A stretch of DNA of 64,000 nucleotides from Caldicellulosiruptor diazotrophicus. GTDB taxonomy: Bacteria; Bacillota; Thermoanaerobacteria; Caldicellulosiruptorales; Caldicellulosiruptoraceae. The notes below the pieces were generated by a model. That model searched no databases. It was not told the origin of the DNA and was given only the letters and a program-made list of their open reading frames with translations. Below are positions 26,978 through 34,589 of the stretch, piece after piece (position 1 is the first letter of the stretch; every line of letters begins with the position of its first letter). A program made the position numbers and the translations under genes. The stretch lies in assembly GCF_017347585.1 (NCBI RefSeq), contig NZ_AP024480.1, positions 362,001-426,000 on the forward strand, in the 5' to 3' direction.

Positions 26978-28465
26978 TTATTTGCTTTCTAAACTTCCCA
27001 TTGCACTTTTTAAAATTCTATCATAATCCATTTCCTTCTTTGAAAACTCATGAACTTTTTTGCCTTCTCTCAAAACCAAAATCCTGTCACACATGCCAAT
27101 CAGTTCTGAAAAATCTGATGATATAAAAATGATTGCACAACCAATTCGTGTAAGCTCATTTATGATGTTATACACCTCAACCTTGGATGCCAAATCCAAA
27201 CCCTTTGTTGGCTCATCCAGAATAAATACGTTTGAGCGCGAAAATAACCACTTTGCAATCAATACCTTTTGCTGATTACCACCACTTAAAAATGCAATCT
27301 TTTGACTTATTTCTTTTGGCTTAATACCAAGCTTTTTAATATACAAATTAGCAATTTTTTCCTGACGGGTTGAATCTACAAAGAATCCGTTTGCTATGTT
27401 CCAAATGTTTGATGAAATGATGTTGTCTGCAATGTTAAGTGTCTTAAAAAGTCCTGTTCCAATCCTGTCTTCACTCATAAACGCTATACCGTTTTTTATT
27501 GCGTCGGCTGGGCTTGAGATCTTCAAAAGAGTTCCATTCATATAAATTTCACCTGAATCAAGCTTTTCTGCACCAAAAAGAGCCTTTGCCAAAAAACTAC
27601 GCCCAGACCCAACAAGCCCAGCAATTCCAAAAACCTCTCCCTCTCTTACGTCAAATGAAATATTTTCAATTATCCCACGTTTTGTTAAATTTTTAACGCT
27701 AAAAATAATCTCTCCTTTGTCAACTTTAAGTTTTGGATATGTTCTATCAACGCGTCCGAATATTAGAGATATTACTTTGTTAAGGTTAAAACTTGTAACA
27801 CTATCAGATGCAACCACCTTGCCATCGCGTAAAATTGTTATCCTGTCTGCGATAGATAGCGCTTCTTCTACCATATTTGTTACAAATATAACATTAATTC
27901 CTTTCTGTTTTAATTCTTTTATAATTCTAAATAGATTTTCTATTTCATAAGTGGTCAGTCCTGCTGTTGGCTCATCGAAAATCAAAACTTTAGCGTTTTG
28001 AACAAGCGCTCTACAAATTTCAATAACCTGAAGCTGTGATTGTCCTAAGTTTTTACAGAGTGCTTCTGGATTTATATATACACCCATTTTGCTCAAGATT
28101 TCTGATGTTTGTTTTATCATTGTCCTGTAGCTGACAAATCCAAATCTATTTTTTGGCTTGTTGTCTATAAAGATATTTTCGGCAACAGAAAGATGTGGAA
28201 AGTACAAAAGTTCCTGATGCACAGTAAATATTCCAAGCGATTTTGCAACCATAGGATTGAGGGTTGAAAATTCTTTTCCGTCAATCACAATCTTTCCGCT
28301 TGTTGGCGCTATACTTCCATTGATAATCTTTGTTATAGTTGTCTTTCCAGATCCATTTTTGCCAAGAATAACATTTACTTTTCCTTCAAACAACTCAAGA
28401 TTTATATCTTTCAAAGCATAAAAGTCATCGTATTTCATTGAAACATTTTTAAGTACAATTGACAT
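26978..28465 (-). CDS. Sugar ABC transporter ATP-binding protein (RbsA/MglA type) with degenerate first half
   Basis: About 495 residues, two fused ATPase domains of the CUT2 (ribose/galactose/xylose) type. Domain 1 has Walker A GKNGSGKTT and Walker B VLIFDEPTAGL, but the signature region is LGQSQLQVIEI and the switch position after Walker B reads FVTNMVEE, where the canonical protein has ISHRL, so the H-loop histidine is asparagine. Domain 2 has GLVGSGRS, LSGGNQQKVLIAKWL and FILDEPTKGLDL. ATG 28465 is preferred to TTG 28474 because GAGAGG is correctly spaced. It follows the DeoR gene closely and has no permease of its own here; it may share the permease encoded at 31076. Confidence 0.85.
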   Translation of the reverse strand: MSIVLKNVSMKYDDFYALKDINLELFEGKVNVILGKNGSGKTTITKIINGSIAPTSGKIVIDGKEFSTLNPMVAKSLGIFTVHQELLYFPHLSVAENIFIDNKPKNRFGFVSYRTMIKQTSEILSKMGVYINPEALCKNLGQSQLQVIEICRALVQNAKVLIFDEPTAGLTTYEIENLFRIIKELKQKGINVIFVTNMVEEALSIADRITILRDGKVVASDSVTSFNLNKVISLIFGRVDRTYPKLKVDKGEIIFSVKNLTKRGIIENISFDVREGEVFGIAGLVGSGRSFLAKALFGAEKLDSGEIYMNGTLLKISSPADAIKNGIAFMSEDRIGTGLFKTLNIADNIISSNIWNIANGFFVDSTRQEKIANLYIKKLGIKPKEISQKIAFLSGGNQQKVLIAKWLFSRSNVFILDEPTKGLDLASKVEVYNIINELTRIGCAIIFISSDFSELIGMCDRILVLREGKKVHEFSKKEMDYDRILKSAMGSLESK

Positions 28466-28470
28466 TACTT

Positions 28471-29250
28471 TCAAACCTCTCTTTCAAGGTCAGAAAAGTC
28501 AAAACTGCAAAATATCTGAGTGCCGTTTTCAAAGAAAAATGATTTATATTCATCAGGCACATTTGTGTCGCTTATTACCTTTTTGATTTCATCAACCTTT
28601 GCAATCTGAAAAAGTGAAATTTTATCAAACTTGGAGGAGTCAGCAACAATAATTGTTTCTTTGGCAATTGACTTAAAATATTTATATGCATTTGCAAACT
28701 CAACATTGTTGACAGTAAAACCACGCTCTAAAGATACCCCGTCAACTTCAATAAATGCTTTGTCAACAAATATATCAAGATTAGGATTTACAAGCATTGG
28801 TCCTGCCAAAGTGAAGGTATTTCCAACAATATACCCACCTGTTACAATTGTCTGAATAGAAAGTTTTCCACACTCTATTGCCAAAAGAAGGTCGTTTGTC
28901 AAAACTATTATGTTCTGTTTTTCTTTTATATACTTTGGAACAAGCCTCAAAATATTTCCGCCTGCAAGGATAATTGCCTGGTTACTTTCTATCATGTAGG
29001 AACACACTTTTGCTATTGCCTCTTTTTCAGAATCTTCTGAGATTGTAGGTGATAGAATCTTTGCTGCTTCTTCTTTTAAGATTGCCCCACCGTATGTTTT
29101 TATCAAAAACCCTTCACTTTCAAGTCTGTCCAAGTCACGCCTGATTGTTACCTCTGAAACATTCAAAAGTTCTGCAAGTGTTGCAACGTCAATATGCTTT
29201 TTCTGAATAAGTATCTCCTTTATCTTTTTTAATCTCTCAGCAACAAGCAT
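28471..29250 (-). CDS. DeoR-family transcriptional regulator of sugar uptake
   Basis: About 259 residues. The N-terminal winged helix has ERLKKIKEILIQKKHIDVAT and VSEVTIRRDLDRLESEGFL, the DeoR recognition helix, then YGGAIL. The C-terminal DeoRC sensor domain has TNDLLLAIE, TGGYIVGNTFTLAGP and VADSSKFDK, and binds phosphorylated sugars in relatives. It is transcribed away from the sugar ABC operon, so it probably represses that operon and its own. ATG 29250 is chosen over TTG 29253 by spacing from GTGGTGA. A TGAAC/GTTCA inverted repeat in the divergent region is a possible operator. Confidence 0.9.
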   Translation of the reverse strand: MLVAERLKKIKEILIQKKHIDVATLAELLNVSEVTIRRDLDRLESEGFLIKTYGGAILKEEAAKILSPTISEDSEKEAIAKVCSYMIESNQAIILAGGNILRLVPKYIKEKQNIIVLTNDLLLAIECGKLSIQTIVTGGYIVGNTFTLAGPMLVNPNLDIFVDKAFIEVDGVSLERGFTVNNVEFANAYKYFKSIAKETIIVADSSKFDKISLFQIAKVDEIKKVISDTNVPDEYKSFFFENGTQIFCSFDFSDLEREV

Positions 29251-29370
29251 CAATATTCACCACTTTTACAAGTTATATGTAAATTATATTACCAAAAAAG
29301 TTGTACGTGAACAAGTTTTATATATTTCTTTTAATCAGTGTATTATATTTTATCAAGCCTGTCAACAAGC

Positions 29371-29395
29371 TGAACACTTTTGATAACAACGTTCA
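29371..29395. promoter_or_regulatory. Candidate DeoR operator in the divergent promoter region
   Basis: TGAAC (29371-29375) and GTTCA (29391-29395) form an inverted repeat with a 15-base spacer; a third TGAAC lies at 29308-29312 in a GTACGTGAACAAG context. The region 29251-29538 separates the DeoR gene from the sugar ABC operon. Repeated arms fit a DNA-looping DeoR-type repressor, but no site consensus is known for this protein. Confidence 0.35.
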
Positions 29396-29538
29396 AAATA
29401 ATAAAAAATTTTTGATTAAAAAAGAAGGATTTTTGATTTCGGTGTAGAATATATATAAATAGAAAAGCAAAAGATAAATGAAAATAAATAGAATTACCAA
29501 AACTACAATAATTTTAAACAAAGCGAGGTGAGATTTGC

Positions 29539-31038
29539 ATGAAAAGCTCCACTGATAATGAACTTTTAAGGCTACATGGAATTACAAAGATTTTCCCAGG
29601 GACAGTTGCACTTTCTGATGTTTCGTTTGCGGTAAACAAGGCAGAGATTCATGCAATAGTTGGTGAAAACGGTGCTGGAAAGTCAACCTTGATGAACATA
29701 ATATCGGGAAGCCTTATTCCGGACAAAGGTGAGATATATCTTGAAGGTAGGAAAGTGAACATAAAGTCACCAAGAGATGCACAAAATCTTGGCATTAGCA
29801 TAGTTCACCAGGAGCTTGCGCTCTGTCCTCATCTTACTGTTGCTGAAAATATTTATATAGGGAGACTTCCTAAAAACTCTGCAAAAATAGTGGATTTCAA
29901 AAAACTCAACCAGATGTCGCAAGAGGTCTTGTCTTTGTTTGATGAGGTGAACATAAAGCCCAACGACAAGGTGGCAAATTTGAACGTTGCGCAACAGCAG
30001 ATTGTTGAGATTGCAAAAGCGATAACATTTAACTGCAAGCTTTTGATTTTGGATGAGCCTACATCGGCTCTATCTGAGGCTGATGCAGCAGTGCTCTTTA
30101 AAATCATAAAAGATCTAAAAGCAAAGGGAATAAGCATTCTTTACATATCTCACAGACTTCGTGAGATTTTTGAGCTTGCAGACAGAATCACTGTCCTTAG
30201 AGATGGCAGATACATTACAACACTAAATGCAGCTGAAACAAATCCTGACCAGGTTGTAAGTCTTATGGTTGGAAGAGAAATTAAAGAAATGTATCCACCA
30301 AAAGCTGAAAAGATTGGCAAAGAAATTTTTAAGGTCGAAAATATAAATTCAGATAAAGTATATAATGTTTCATTTTCACTCAGAGAAGGTGAGATTTTAG
30401 GGTTTGCGGGGCTTGTAGGATCTGGAAGGACAGAACTTGCTCAAACAATCTGTGGAATTTTGCCAAGAAACAGTGGAGAGATTTATCTCGATGGAAAAAG
30501 GATAGAAATTAATTCGTTTGAAGATGCAATAAAGCAAAAAATAGGCTATGTTACAGAAGATAGAAAACAGTATGGACTATTTCTAAAACTTCCCGTTGCT
30601 TACAATGTCTCAGCAATACATCTTAAACATGATTACAAACGGCTTTTGATTGATAAAAATCATGAACTTTCACTTGCGGATGAGTATGTTAAAAAACTAA
30701 ATGTAAAAACATCATCGTATTTGCAGCTTGTTATGAGTCTTTCTGGTGGTAACCAGCAAAAGGTAATGATAGCAAAATGGCTTGCAATACATCCAAGGAT
30801 TTTGATTTTGGATGAACCAACACGCGGAATAGATGTTGGAGCAAAGGCAGAGATACACAATCTTTTAAGAGAACTTGCAAAAAGTGGGATAGGAATAATT
30901 TTGATTTCATCTGAACTTCCAGAAATAATTGGTATGTGCGATAGGGTACTTGTCATGAGAGAAGGCAGAATTACTGGAGAGCTAGCTGGAGAGAAAATTA
31001 CAGAAGAAAATATTATGCAGCTTGCTGCACACAAATAA
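29539..31038 (+). CDS. Sugar ABC transporter ATP-binding protein (CUT2 family)
   Basis: A 499-residue twin ATPase. Domain 1: GENGAGKSTLMNIISG (Walker A), LNVAQQQIVEIAKAI (signature), LILDEPTSALSE (Walker B), ISHRLREIFELADRI (intact H-loop). Domain 2: GLVGSGRTELAQ, LSGGNQQKVMIAKWL and LILDEPTRGIDVGAKAEI. It powers uptake of a monosaccharide, with the permease and binding protein encoded next. GAGGTGAG precedes the ATG. Unlike the minus-strand paralogue it keeps all domain-1 catalytic motifs. The transported sugar cannot be read; relatives carry ribose, xylose, galactose or fucose. Confidence 0.93.
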   Translation: MKSSTDNELLRLHGITKIFPGTVALSDVSFAVNKAEIHAIVGENGAGKSTLMNIISGSLIPDKGEIYLEGRKVNIKSPRDAQNLGISIVHQELALCPHLTVAENIYIGRLPKNSAKIVDFKKLNQMSQEVLSLFDEVNIKPNDKVANLNVAQQQIVEIAKAITFNCKLLILDEPTSALSEADAAVLFKIIKDLKAKGISILYISHRLREIFELADRITVLRDGRYITTLNAAETNPDQVVSLMVGREIKEMYPPKAEKIGKEIFKVENINSDKVYNVSFSLREGEILGFAGLVGSGRTELAQTICGILPRNSGEIYLDGKRIEINSFEDAIKQKIGYVTEDRKQYGLFLKLPVAYNVSAIHLKHDYKRLLIDKNHELSLADEYVKKLNVKTSSYLQLVMSLSGGNQQKVMIAKWLAIHPRILILDEPTRGIDVGAKAEIHNLLRELAKSGIGIILISSELPEIIGMCDRVLVMREGRITGELAGEKITEENIMQLAAHK

Positions 31039-31075
31039 TTTAATATGATTACTGGAAAGGAGGACCATCTTAAAA

Positions 31076-32062
31076 ATGTCAAATACTATATCAAATGCAT
31101 CAGCAAATAAAAGTTTACTGAAAAAATTAATGGGATTTAGGGAAATTACGTTGATATTCATAATAATTGTTATAAGTGTAATAATTTCTATTTTGAGTCC
31201 AAACTTCTTGACTGCAGAAAACCTGATAACAACAGCTCTGGGTCTTGCAGCTGATGGTATTCTGGCAATAGGTATGACCATTGTACTTGTCTCAGGTGGA
31301 GTTGATCTTTCTGTTGGTTCTGTTTTGGGGCTTTCAGCTGTTATTGCAGGAGGGCTTTATCTTAGCTATGGTGTAAATATATGGATAGGTTCTTTGATAG
31401 CTCTTGTTATATGTGCTCTGATTGGACTTTTCAATGGGTACTTTATAGCACGCATAGGAATTCCGCCACTTATTGTTACGCTTGCTATGATGGGCATTGC
31501 AAGAGGTGCTGCGTATGTTCTGACTCAAGGTTCGCCTCTTTCGCTTTATGGGAACTTAAAAGGCTTTGATTTTCTCGGGCAGGGCAAGATAGCAGGAATA
31601 CCGTTCTTTATAGTGTTCTTTGTAATTTTAATAATACTTTTTGATTTTCTCATGAGAAAATCAGCTCCTATGAGGCTTGTGTACTATGTTGGTAGTAACG
31701 AAAATGCAGCAAAGCTTTCTGGTATAAATGTCCCAAAGGTAAAGATTTCTGTGTATGTTTTGATGTCAGTTTTAGCAGGGATTGCAGGAATATTCACACT
31801 TTCAAGATTTTCAGTTGCTGCACCAACAGCAGGAAACGGTTCAGAGCTCAATGCTATTTCAGCATGTGTCATTGGCGGAGCGTCACTGGCAGGCGGTGAA
31901 GGAACAGTTCTTGGTGCAATCCTCGGTACAATCCTGGTTGGAATCATTAACAACGCGCTTGTACTTTTGAACGTTTCTGTCTATTGGCAGAACCTGGTCA
32001 GTGGTGTGATTTTAATTGCAGCTGTGACAATTGACTACCTGACACATCAGAAAAAATCATAG
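31076..32062 (+). CDS. Sugar ABC transporter permease (CUT2 family)
   Basis: A 328-residue membrane protein of the RbsC/XylH type with about eight to ten hydrophobic helices. Recognisable family stretches are LVSGGVDLSVGSVLGLSAVI, LIGLFNGYFIARIGIPPLIV, LAMMGIARG and the conserved VIGGASLAGGEGTVLGAILG loop contacting the ATPase. AAAGGAGGACC precedes the ATG. It lies 37 bases after the ATPase gene, in the usual CUT2 order. A single permease gene implies a homodimer. Confidence 0.93.
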   Translation: MSNTISNASANKSLLKKLMGFREITLIFIIIVISVIISILSPNFLTAENLITTALGLAADGILAIGMTIVLVSGGVDLSVGSVLGLSAVIAGGLYLSYGVNIWIGSLIALVICALIGLFNGYFIARIGIPPLIVTLAMMGIARGAAYVLTQGSPLSLYGNLKGFDFLGQGKIAGIPFFIVFFVILIILFDFLMRKSAPMRLVYYVGSNENAAKLSGINVPKVKISVYVLMSVLAGIAGIFTLSRFSVAAPTAGNGSELNAISACVIGGASLAGGEGTVLGAILGTILVGIINNALVLLNVSVYWQNLVSGVILIAAVTIDYLTHQKKS

Positions 32063-32086
32063 AGGATTTTAAAATTAAAAGCTTGG

Positions 32087-32141
32087 TTTTAACTTCTGTC
32101 GCCTGCTTTAGAAAGAGTGTTGTGGGCGGCAGGGGTTAAAA
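32087..32141 (+). promoter_or_regulatory. Strong intergenic hairpin between permease and binding-protein genes
   Basis: TTTTAACTTCTGTCGCC and GGCGGCAGGGGTTAAAA form a 17-bp stem with only G-U deviations around a 20-base loop. No U-run follows, so it is not a normal terminator. Its position suits an mRNA-stabilising or processing element that raises binding-protein expression relative to the membrane subunits. Confidence 0.6.
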
Positions 32142-32177
32142 TAAATAAAAACTATATTGGAGGAGGTTCGGTAGGCT

Positions 32178-33215
32178 ATGAAGAAGAACTTTTACAAGTA
32201 CCTTTCAATCTTTTTGGCGGTTGCGCTCATTGTGTCTTTGGCTTATGCGCTTGTTCCAAGTTCTAAGGATGTCACACAGGCAAGCAGTGGTAATCCAAAA
32301 CTCAAAGGAAGTCCAAATGAGGAGTATTACATGGTGACATTTGTTTCTGGTATTGAATACTGGAAAGGCTGTTACAAGGGTATGAAGGCAGCAGCTGACC
32401 TTTATGGTGTAAAAGCAATCTACACAGGTGCGCCACAGTTTGATGTAAACCAAGAGGTTACTGTTCTTCGTCAGGTTATTGCTAAAAAACCAGCTGGAAT
32501 CTTGGTTACATGTGCAAACCCAGATGCATTAAAAGCTCCAATTGATGAGGCAATCAAAAAAGGAATTCCTGTTATAACATTTGACGCAGATTCACCAAAG
32601 TCAAGCAGATACTCTGTTTTGGAGACAGGAAACTATAACGCAGGTGCAATGGCTGCAAGATATCTTGGCAAGCTTTTGGGTGGCAAAGGCGAGGTCGGTA
32701 TCTCAACAGTTGCTGCACAGCTCAATCATGAGCAGAGAAAACAAGGGTTTATTGATACTCTTAAGAAAGAGTTTCCAGGAATTAAGGTTGTTGCAATTGT
32801 CAACGATGAAAACGACCAGACAAAAGCTGCAAGACAGATTTCTGCTATGCTCCAAGCTCATCCGAATATCAAAGGAATATTCTGTACAGACGCTCTTGGT
32901 GGTGTTGGTGCTGCAACAGCTATCAAAGAAGCAAACAAAGTTGGCAAGGTAAAGATAATAAGCTTTGATACCGACAAAGGAACGCTTGATTTAATTAAGC
33001 AAGGTATCATTGATGCGTCAATTGCACAAGGAACATGGAACATGGGATTCTGGGGCATGACATTCCTGTTCTATCTCAAACATGGCATAGTAAATCCTGT
33101 TGACAACTGGCAGAAGTTTGGCATCAACCCGCTCCCACCATACGTCGACACAGGTACAATGGTTGTAACAAAGCAGAATGTTGATGCGTTTTACAAGGTT
33201 AATGTGATAAAGTAA
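32178..33215 (+). CDS. Sugar-binding protein of the CUT2 ABC transporter
   Basis: A 345-residue periplasmic-binding-protein type 1 family member. A signal peptide or uncleaved anchor occupies residues 1-26 (KNFYKYLSIFLAVALIVSLA). There is no lipobox cysteine, so it is not an evident lipoprotein. The two-lobe sugar-binding domain follows: YYMVTFVSGIEYWKGCYKGM, GIPVITFDADSPKSSRY, GKGEVGISTVA, and FCTDALGGVGAATAIKEA. GGAGGAGG is the ribosome site. It delivers sugar to the 31076 permease. Its last codons (DAFYKVNVIK) are echoed by a remnant at 33541-33615. Confidence 0.93.
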   Translation: MKKNFYKYLSIFLAVALIVSLAYALVPSSKDVTQASSGNPKLKGSPNEEYYMVTFVSGIEYWKGCYKGMKAAADLYGVKAIYTGAPQFDVNQEVTVLRQVIAKKPAGILVTCANPDALKAPIDEAIKKGIPVITFDADSPKSSRYSVLETGNYNAGAMAARYLGKLLGGKGEVGISTVAAQLNHEQRKQGFIDTLKKEFPGIKVVAIVNDENDQTKAARQISAMLQAHPNIKGIFCTDALGGVGAATAIKEANKVGKVKIISFDTDKGTLDLIKQGIIDASIAQGTWNMGFWGMTFLFYLKHGIVNPVDNWQKFGINPLPPYVDTGTMVVTKQNVDAFYKVNVIK

Positions 33216-33234
33216 ATGAATTAAAATGTTTCTT

Positions 33235-33278
33235 AAAGAGCCTCTTTGCCCAAACTGGCAAAGAGGCTCTTTTTGTAA
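33235..33278 (+). terminator. Terminator of the sugar ABC operon
   Basis: AAAGAGCCTCTTTGCC and GGCAAAGAGGCTCTTT form a perfect 16-bp stem followed by TTTGT. It lies 20 bases after the binding-protein stop. Confidence 0.92.
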
Positions 33279-33379
33279 TAGGTTAAAATCGTATAAGAGT
33301 TAATGATGTTATTTTGCAATAAAAAGAGTTAAAATAAAAAGTGAATAAGAAAGACGGTGGTGAAAAGAGAGGGATTGTT

Positions 33380-33544
33380 ATGGAGCTAGCAAAGAGAATT
33401 TTAGAGGATATAGTAAACTTTCCAGAAGAACTGCAAAAAGAGGTATTAGAGTTTATTTAACTCAAGAAAAAAGAGATTGAAAAATTAATGGATGAAATTA
33501 TTGACAAGTATAAAAAAGCTTTTGAGGAGCTTGCAAAGAAATGA
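33380..33544 (+). pseudogene. DUF2281-like antitoxin with an in-frame TAA
   Basis: From ATG 33380 the frame gives MELAKRILEDIVNFPEELQK and VLEFI, then TAA at 33458-33460, then stays open: LKKKEIEKLMDEIIDKYKKA, ending in TGA at 33542. The pattern of a leucine/proline N-terminal helix, a broken helix and a basic coiled end matches small DUF2281-type antitoxins. The stop sits where relatives read through, so the antitoxin is split. A 26-residue N-terminal peptide could be made. No intact toxin follows; the next ATG overlaps the TGA but leads only into a binding-protein remnant. Confidence 0.55.
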
Positions 33545-33615
33545 ATATGCTATCTTGGTCTGAAGTTTTGAAACTAAATATGGATACGTTCTATAAGGTT
33601 AATGTGCTGAAGTAG
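33541..33615 (+). pseudogene. Remnant duplicate of the sugar-binding protein 3' end
   Basis: The 24-codon frame from ATG 33541 to TAG 33613-33615 ends NMDTFYKVNVLK, nearly the last residues of the sugar-binding protein at 33215 (NVDAFYKVNVIK). The DNA also matches closely over the last 35 bases, and a terminator-like hairpin follows both. A second copy of the gene probably existed and was deleted except for its tail, with toxin-antitoxin DNA now between the two ends. Confidence 0.65.
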
Positions 33616-33638
33616 GGCAAAAAAGTTAAAAAGCTCAA

Positions 33639-33677
33639 AGAGTCATTTCACCTTTTTGGTGAAGTGGTTCTTTTTCT
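33639..33677 (+). terminator. Terminator after the duplicated binding-protein tail
   Basis: AGAGTCATTTCACC and GGTGAAGTGGTTCT pair over 14 positions (some G-U) around a T5 loop, followed by TTTTTCT. It stands in the same place relative to the tail as the terminator at 33235 does to the intact gene. Confidence 0.75.
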
Positions 33678-33699
33678 ATAGCAAAAATACTTAGGTTTG

Positions 33700-33710
33700 T
33701 GGTATAATTA
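33700..33710 (+). promoter_or_regulatory. Extended -10 promoter element for the DUF4258/YgiT pair
   Basis: TGGTATAAT (TATAAT at 33703-33708), about 55 bases before the toxin start. The same GTGGTATAATTA word occurs in the promoter of the RelB/RelE-type pair near 401. No convincing -35 box is seen. Confidence 0.4.
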
Positions 33711-33760
33711 TCAATAAGAAAATTGAAAGAGGATAAAAAATAAGATAAGGAACTCTACTG

Positions 33761-34081
33761 ATGGCTTTAACTATAGGTGAGATAAGAAAAATGGTTAAAG
33801 ATGAGAAAATTCAATGGCGTGGTCATATGTTGAAAAGAATGAAACAAAGAGGAATAAACATATCAGATGTGCTAGAATGCATAAGTAACGGCGAAATAAT
33901 TGAACAATATGAAAATGATTATCCATACCCGAGTTGCTTGATTTTGGGAACTTCCGTGAACAATAGTGTTCTCCACGTTGTGTGTGCAGTTGGTGATGGT
34001 TATGTATGGATGATAACAGCATATTTTCCTTCAGCTGATGAGTGGATGCCTGATTATAAAACAAGGAGAGAGAAAAGATGA
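33761..34081 (+). CDS. DUF4258-family putative toxin
   Basis: A 106-residue basic protein. The DUF4258 pattern is visible: WRGHMLKRMKQRGINISDVL (His and Arg/Gln-rich helix), GEIIEQYENDYPYPSCLILG, LHVVCAVGDGYVWMITAYFP and EWMPDYKTRR. DUF4258 proteins have a RelE/BrnT-like fold and are usually encoded with a YgiT-type zinc-finger partner as a putative type II toxin-antitoxin pair. Its stop overlaps the partner's ATG (34078-34081). Unlike the relics on either side, this pair looks intact. RNase activity is inferred from fold relatives, not shown. Confidence 0.8.
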   Translation: MALTIGEIRKMVKDEKIQWRGHMLKRMKQRGINISDVLECISNGEIIEQYENDYPYPSCLILGTSVNNSVLHVVCAVGDGYVWMITAYFPSADEWMPDYKTRREKR

Positions 34082-34308
34082 ACTGTGTTTTGTGTAAATC
34101 ACAATTAATTCATGGAGAGGCAAATCATATTTTTGATAGTGGATCTCAGATTGTAATTATTAAAAATGTTCCGGCTATGGTTTGTCATCAATGTGGAGAA
34201 TATTACCTTGACAATGAAACAGCTATAAAAATAGAGAAGATAGTTGATGAACTTCTCAAAAACAAGTCAGAAATAACTATTGCAAACTACTCAGAAATTG
34301 CTGCTTAA
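34078..34308 (+). CDS. YgiT-type zinc-finger putative antitoxin
   Basis: A 76-residue protein with two CxxC pairs, CVLC near residue 3 and CHQC near residue 36, forming the MqsA/YgiT N-terminal zinc-binding domain, with the typical VPAMVCHQCGEYYLDNETA segment. It lacks the C-terminal helix-turn-helix of full-length MqsA, as is usual for partners of DUF4258 proteins. It is expected to neutralise the upstream protein. Four-base overlap gives translational coupling. Confidence 0.82.
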   Translation: MNCVLCKSQLIHGEANHIFDSGSQIVIIKNVPAMVCHQCGEYYLDNETAIKIEKIVDELLKNKSEITIANYSEIAA

Positions 34309-34389
34309 TTACAATCATGCTTTCATACATTTTTCTGATATGGTGAATGTATTTACACCTATTTAAGATAAAATCCAATAATACCCATA

Positions 34390-34418
34390 TTGATTTATCT
34401 TTCAAAACCTCATATAAT
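34390..34418 (+). promoter_or_regulatory. Promoter of the fluoride-riboswitch operon
   Basis: TTGATT (34390-34395), a 17-base spacer and TATAAT (34413-34418). The aptamer begins about 25 bases further on, consistent with transcription starting just before it. Confidence 0.7.
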
Positions 34419-34442
34419 TAATATAGGAGGAAAAAAGTAAAT

Positions 34443-34515
34443 AACAAGGCGATGGAGTTCGCCTTAAATTGCCACAAGAGGTTCAAATACCTTGTGGCTG
34501 ATAACTCCTGTCCGT
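34443..34515 (+). promoter_or_regulatory. Fluoride riboswitch (crcB motif)
   Basis: The conserved aptamer elements are present: GGCGATGGAGTTCGCC at 34448-34463, an A-rich joining segment, a hairpin from GCCACAAG and CTTGTGGC, and the 3' CTGATAACTCCTGTCC pseudoknot strand. These match the crcB RNA, which binds fluoride with Mg2+ and switches on detoxification genes. Its last bases are also the left arm of the terminator that follows, the classic on-switch arrangement. Confidence 0.93.
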
Positions 34516-34539
34516 ATAAGATGCGGGCAGGAGTTTTTT
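34503..34539 (+). terminator. Expression-platform terminator of the fluoride riboswitch
   Basis: AACTCCTG(TCC) and (GGG)CAGGAGTT form an 11-bp stem followed by TTTT. The left arm overlaps the aptamer 3' end, so fluoride binding should block terminator formation and allow read-through. Confidence 0.88.
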
Positions 34540-34589
34540 GCTTTATTAAAGAGTTTAAAGCCTTTTTGAAGGCTTTGGGGGGATGGACC

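Noticed and set aside
34452-34589. N-terminal extension of the DUF6062 reading frame
   Set aside because: These codons translate the fluoride aptamer and its terminator; the family's N terminus and a ribosome site place the start at TTG 34590.
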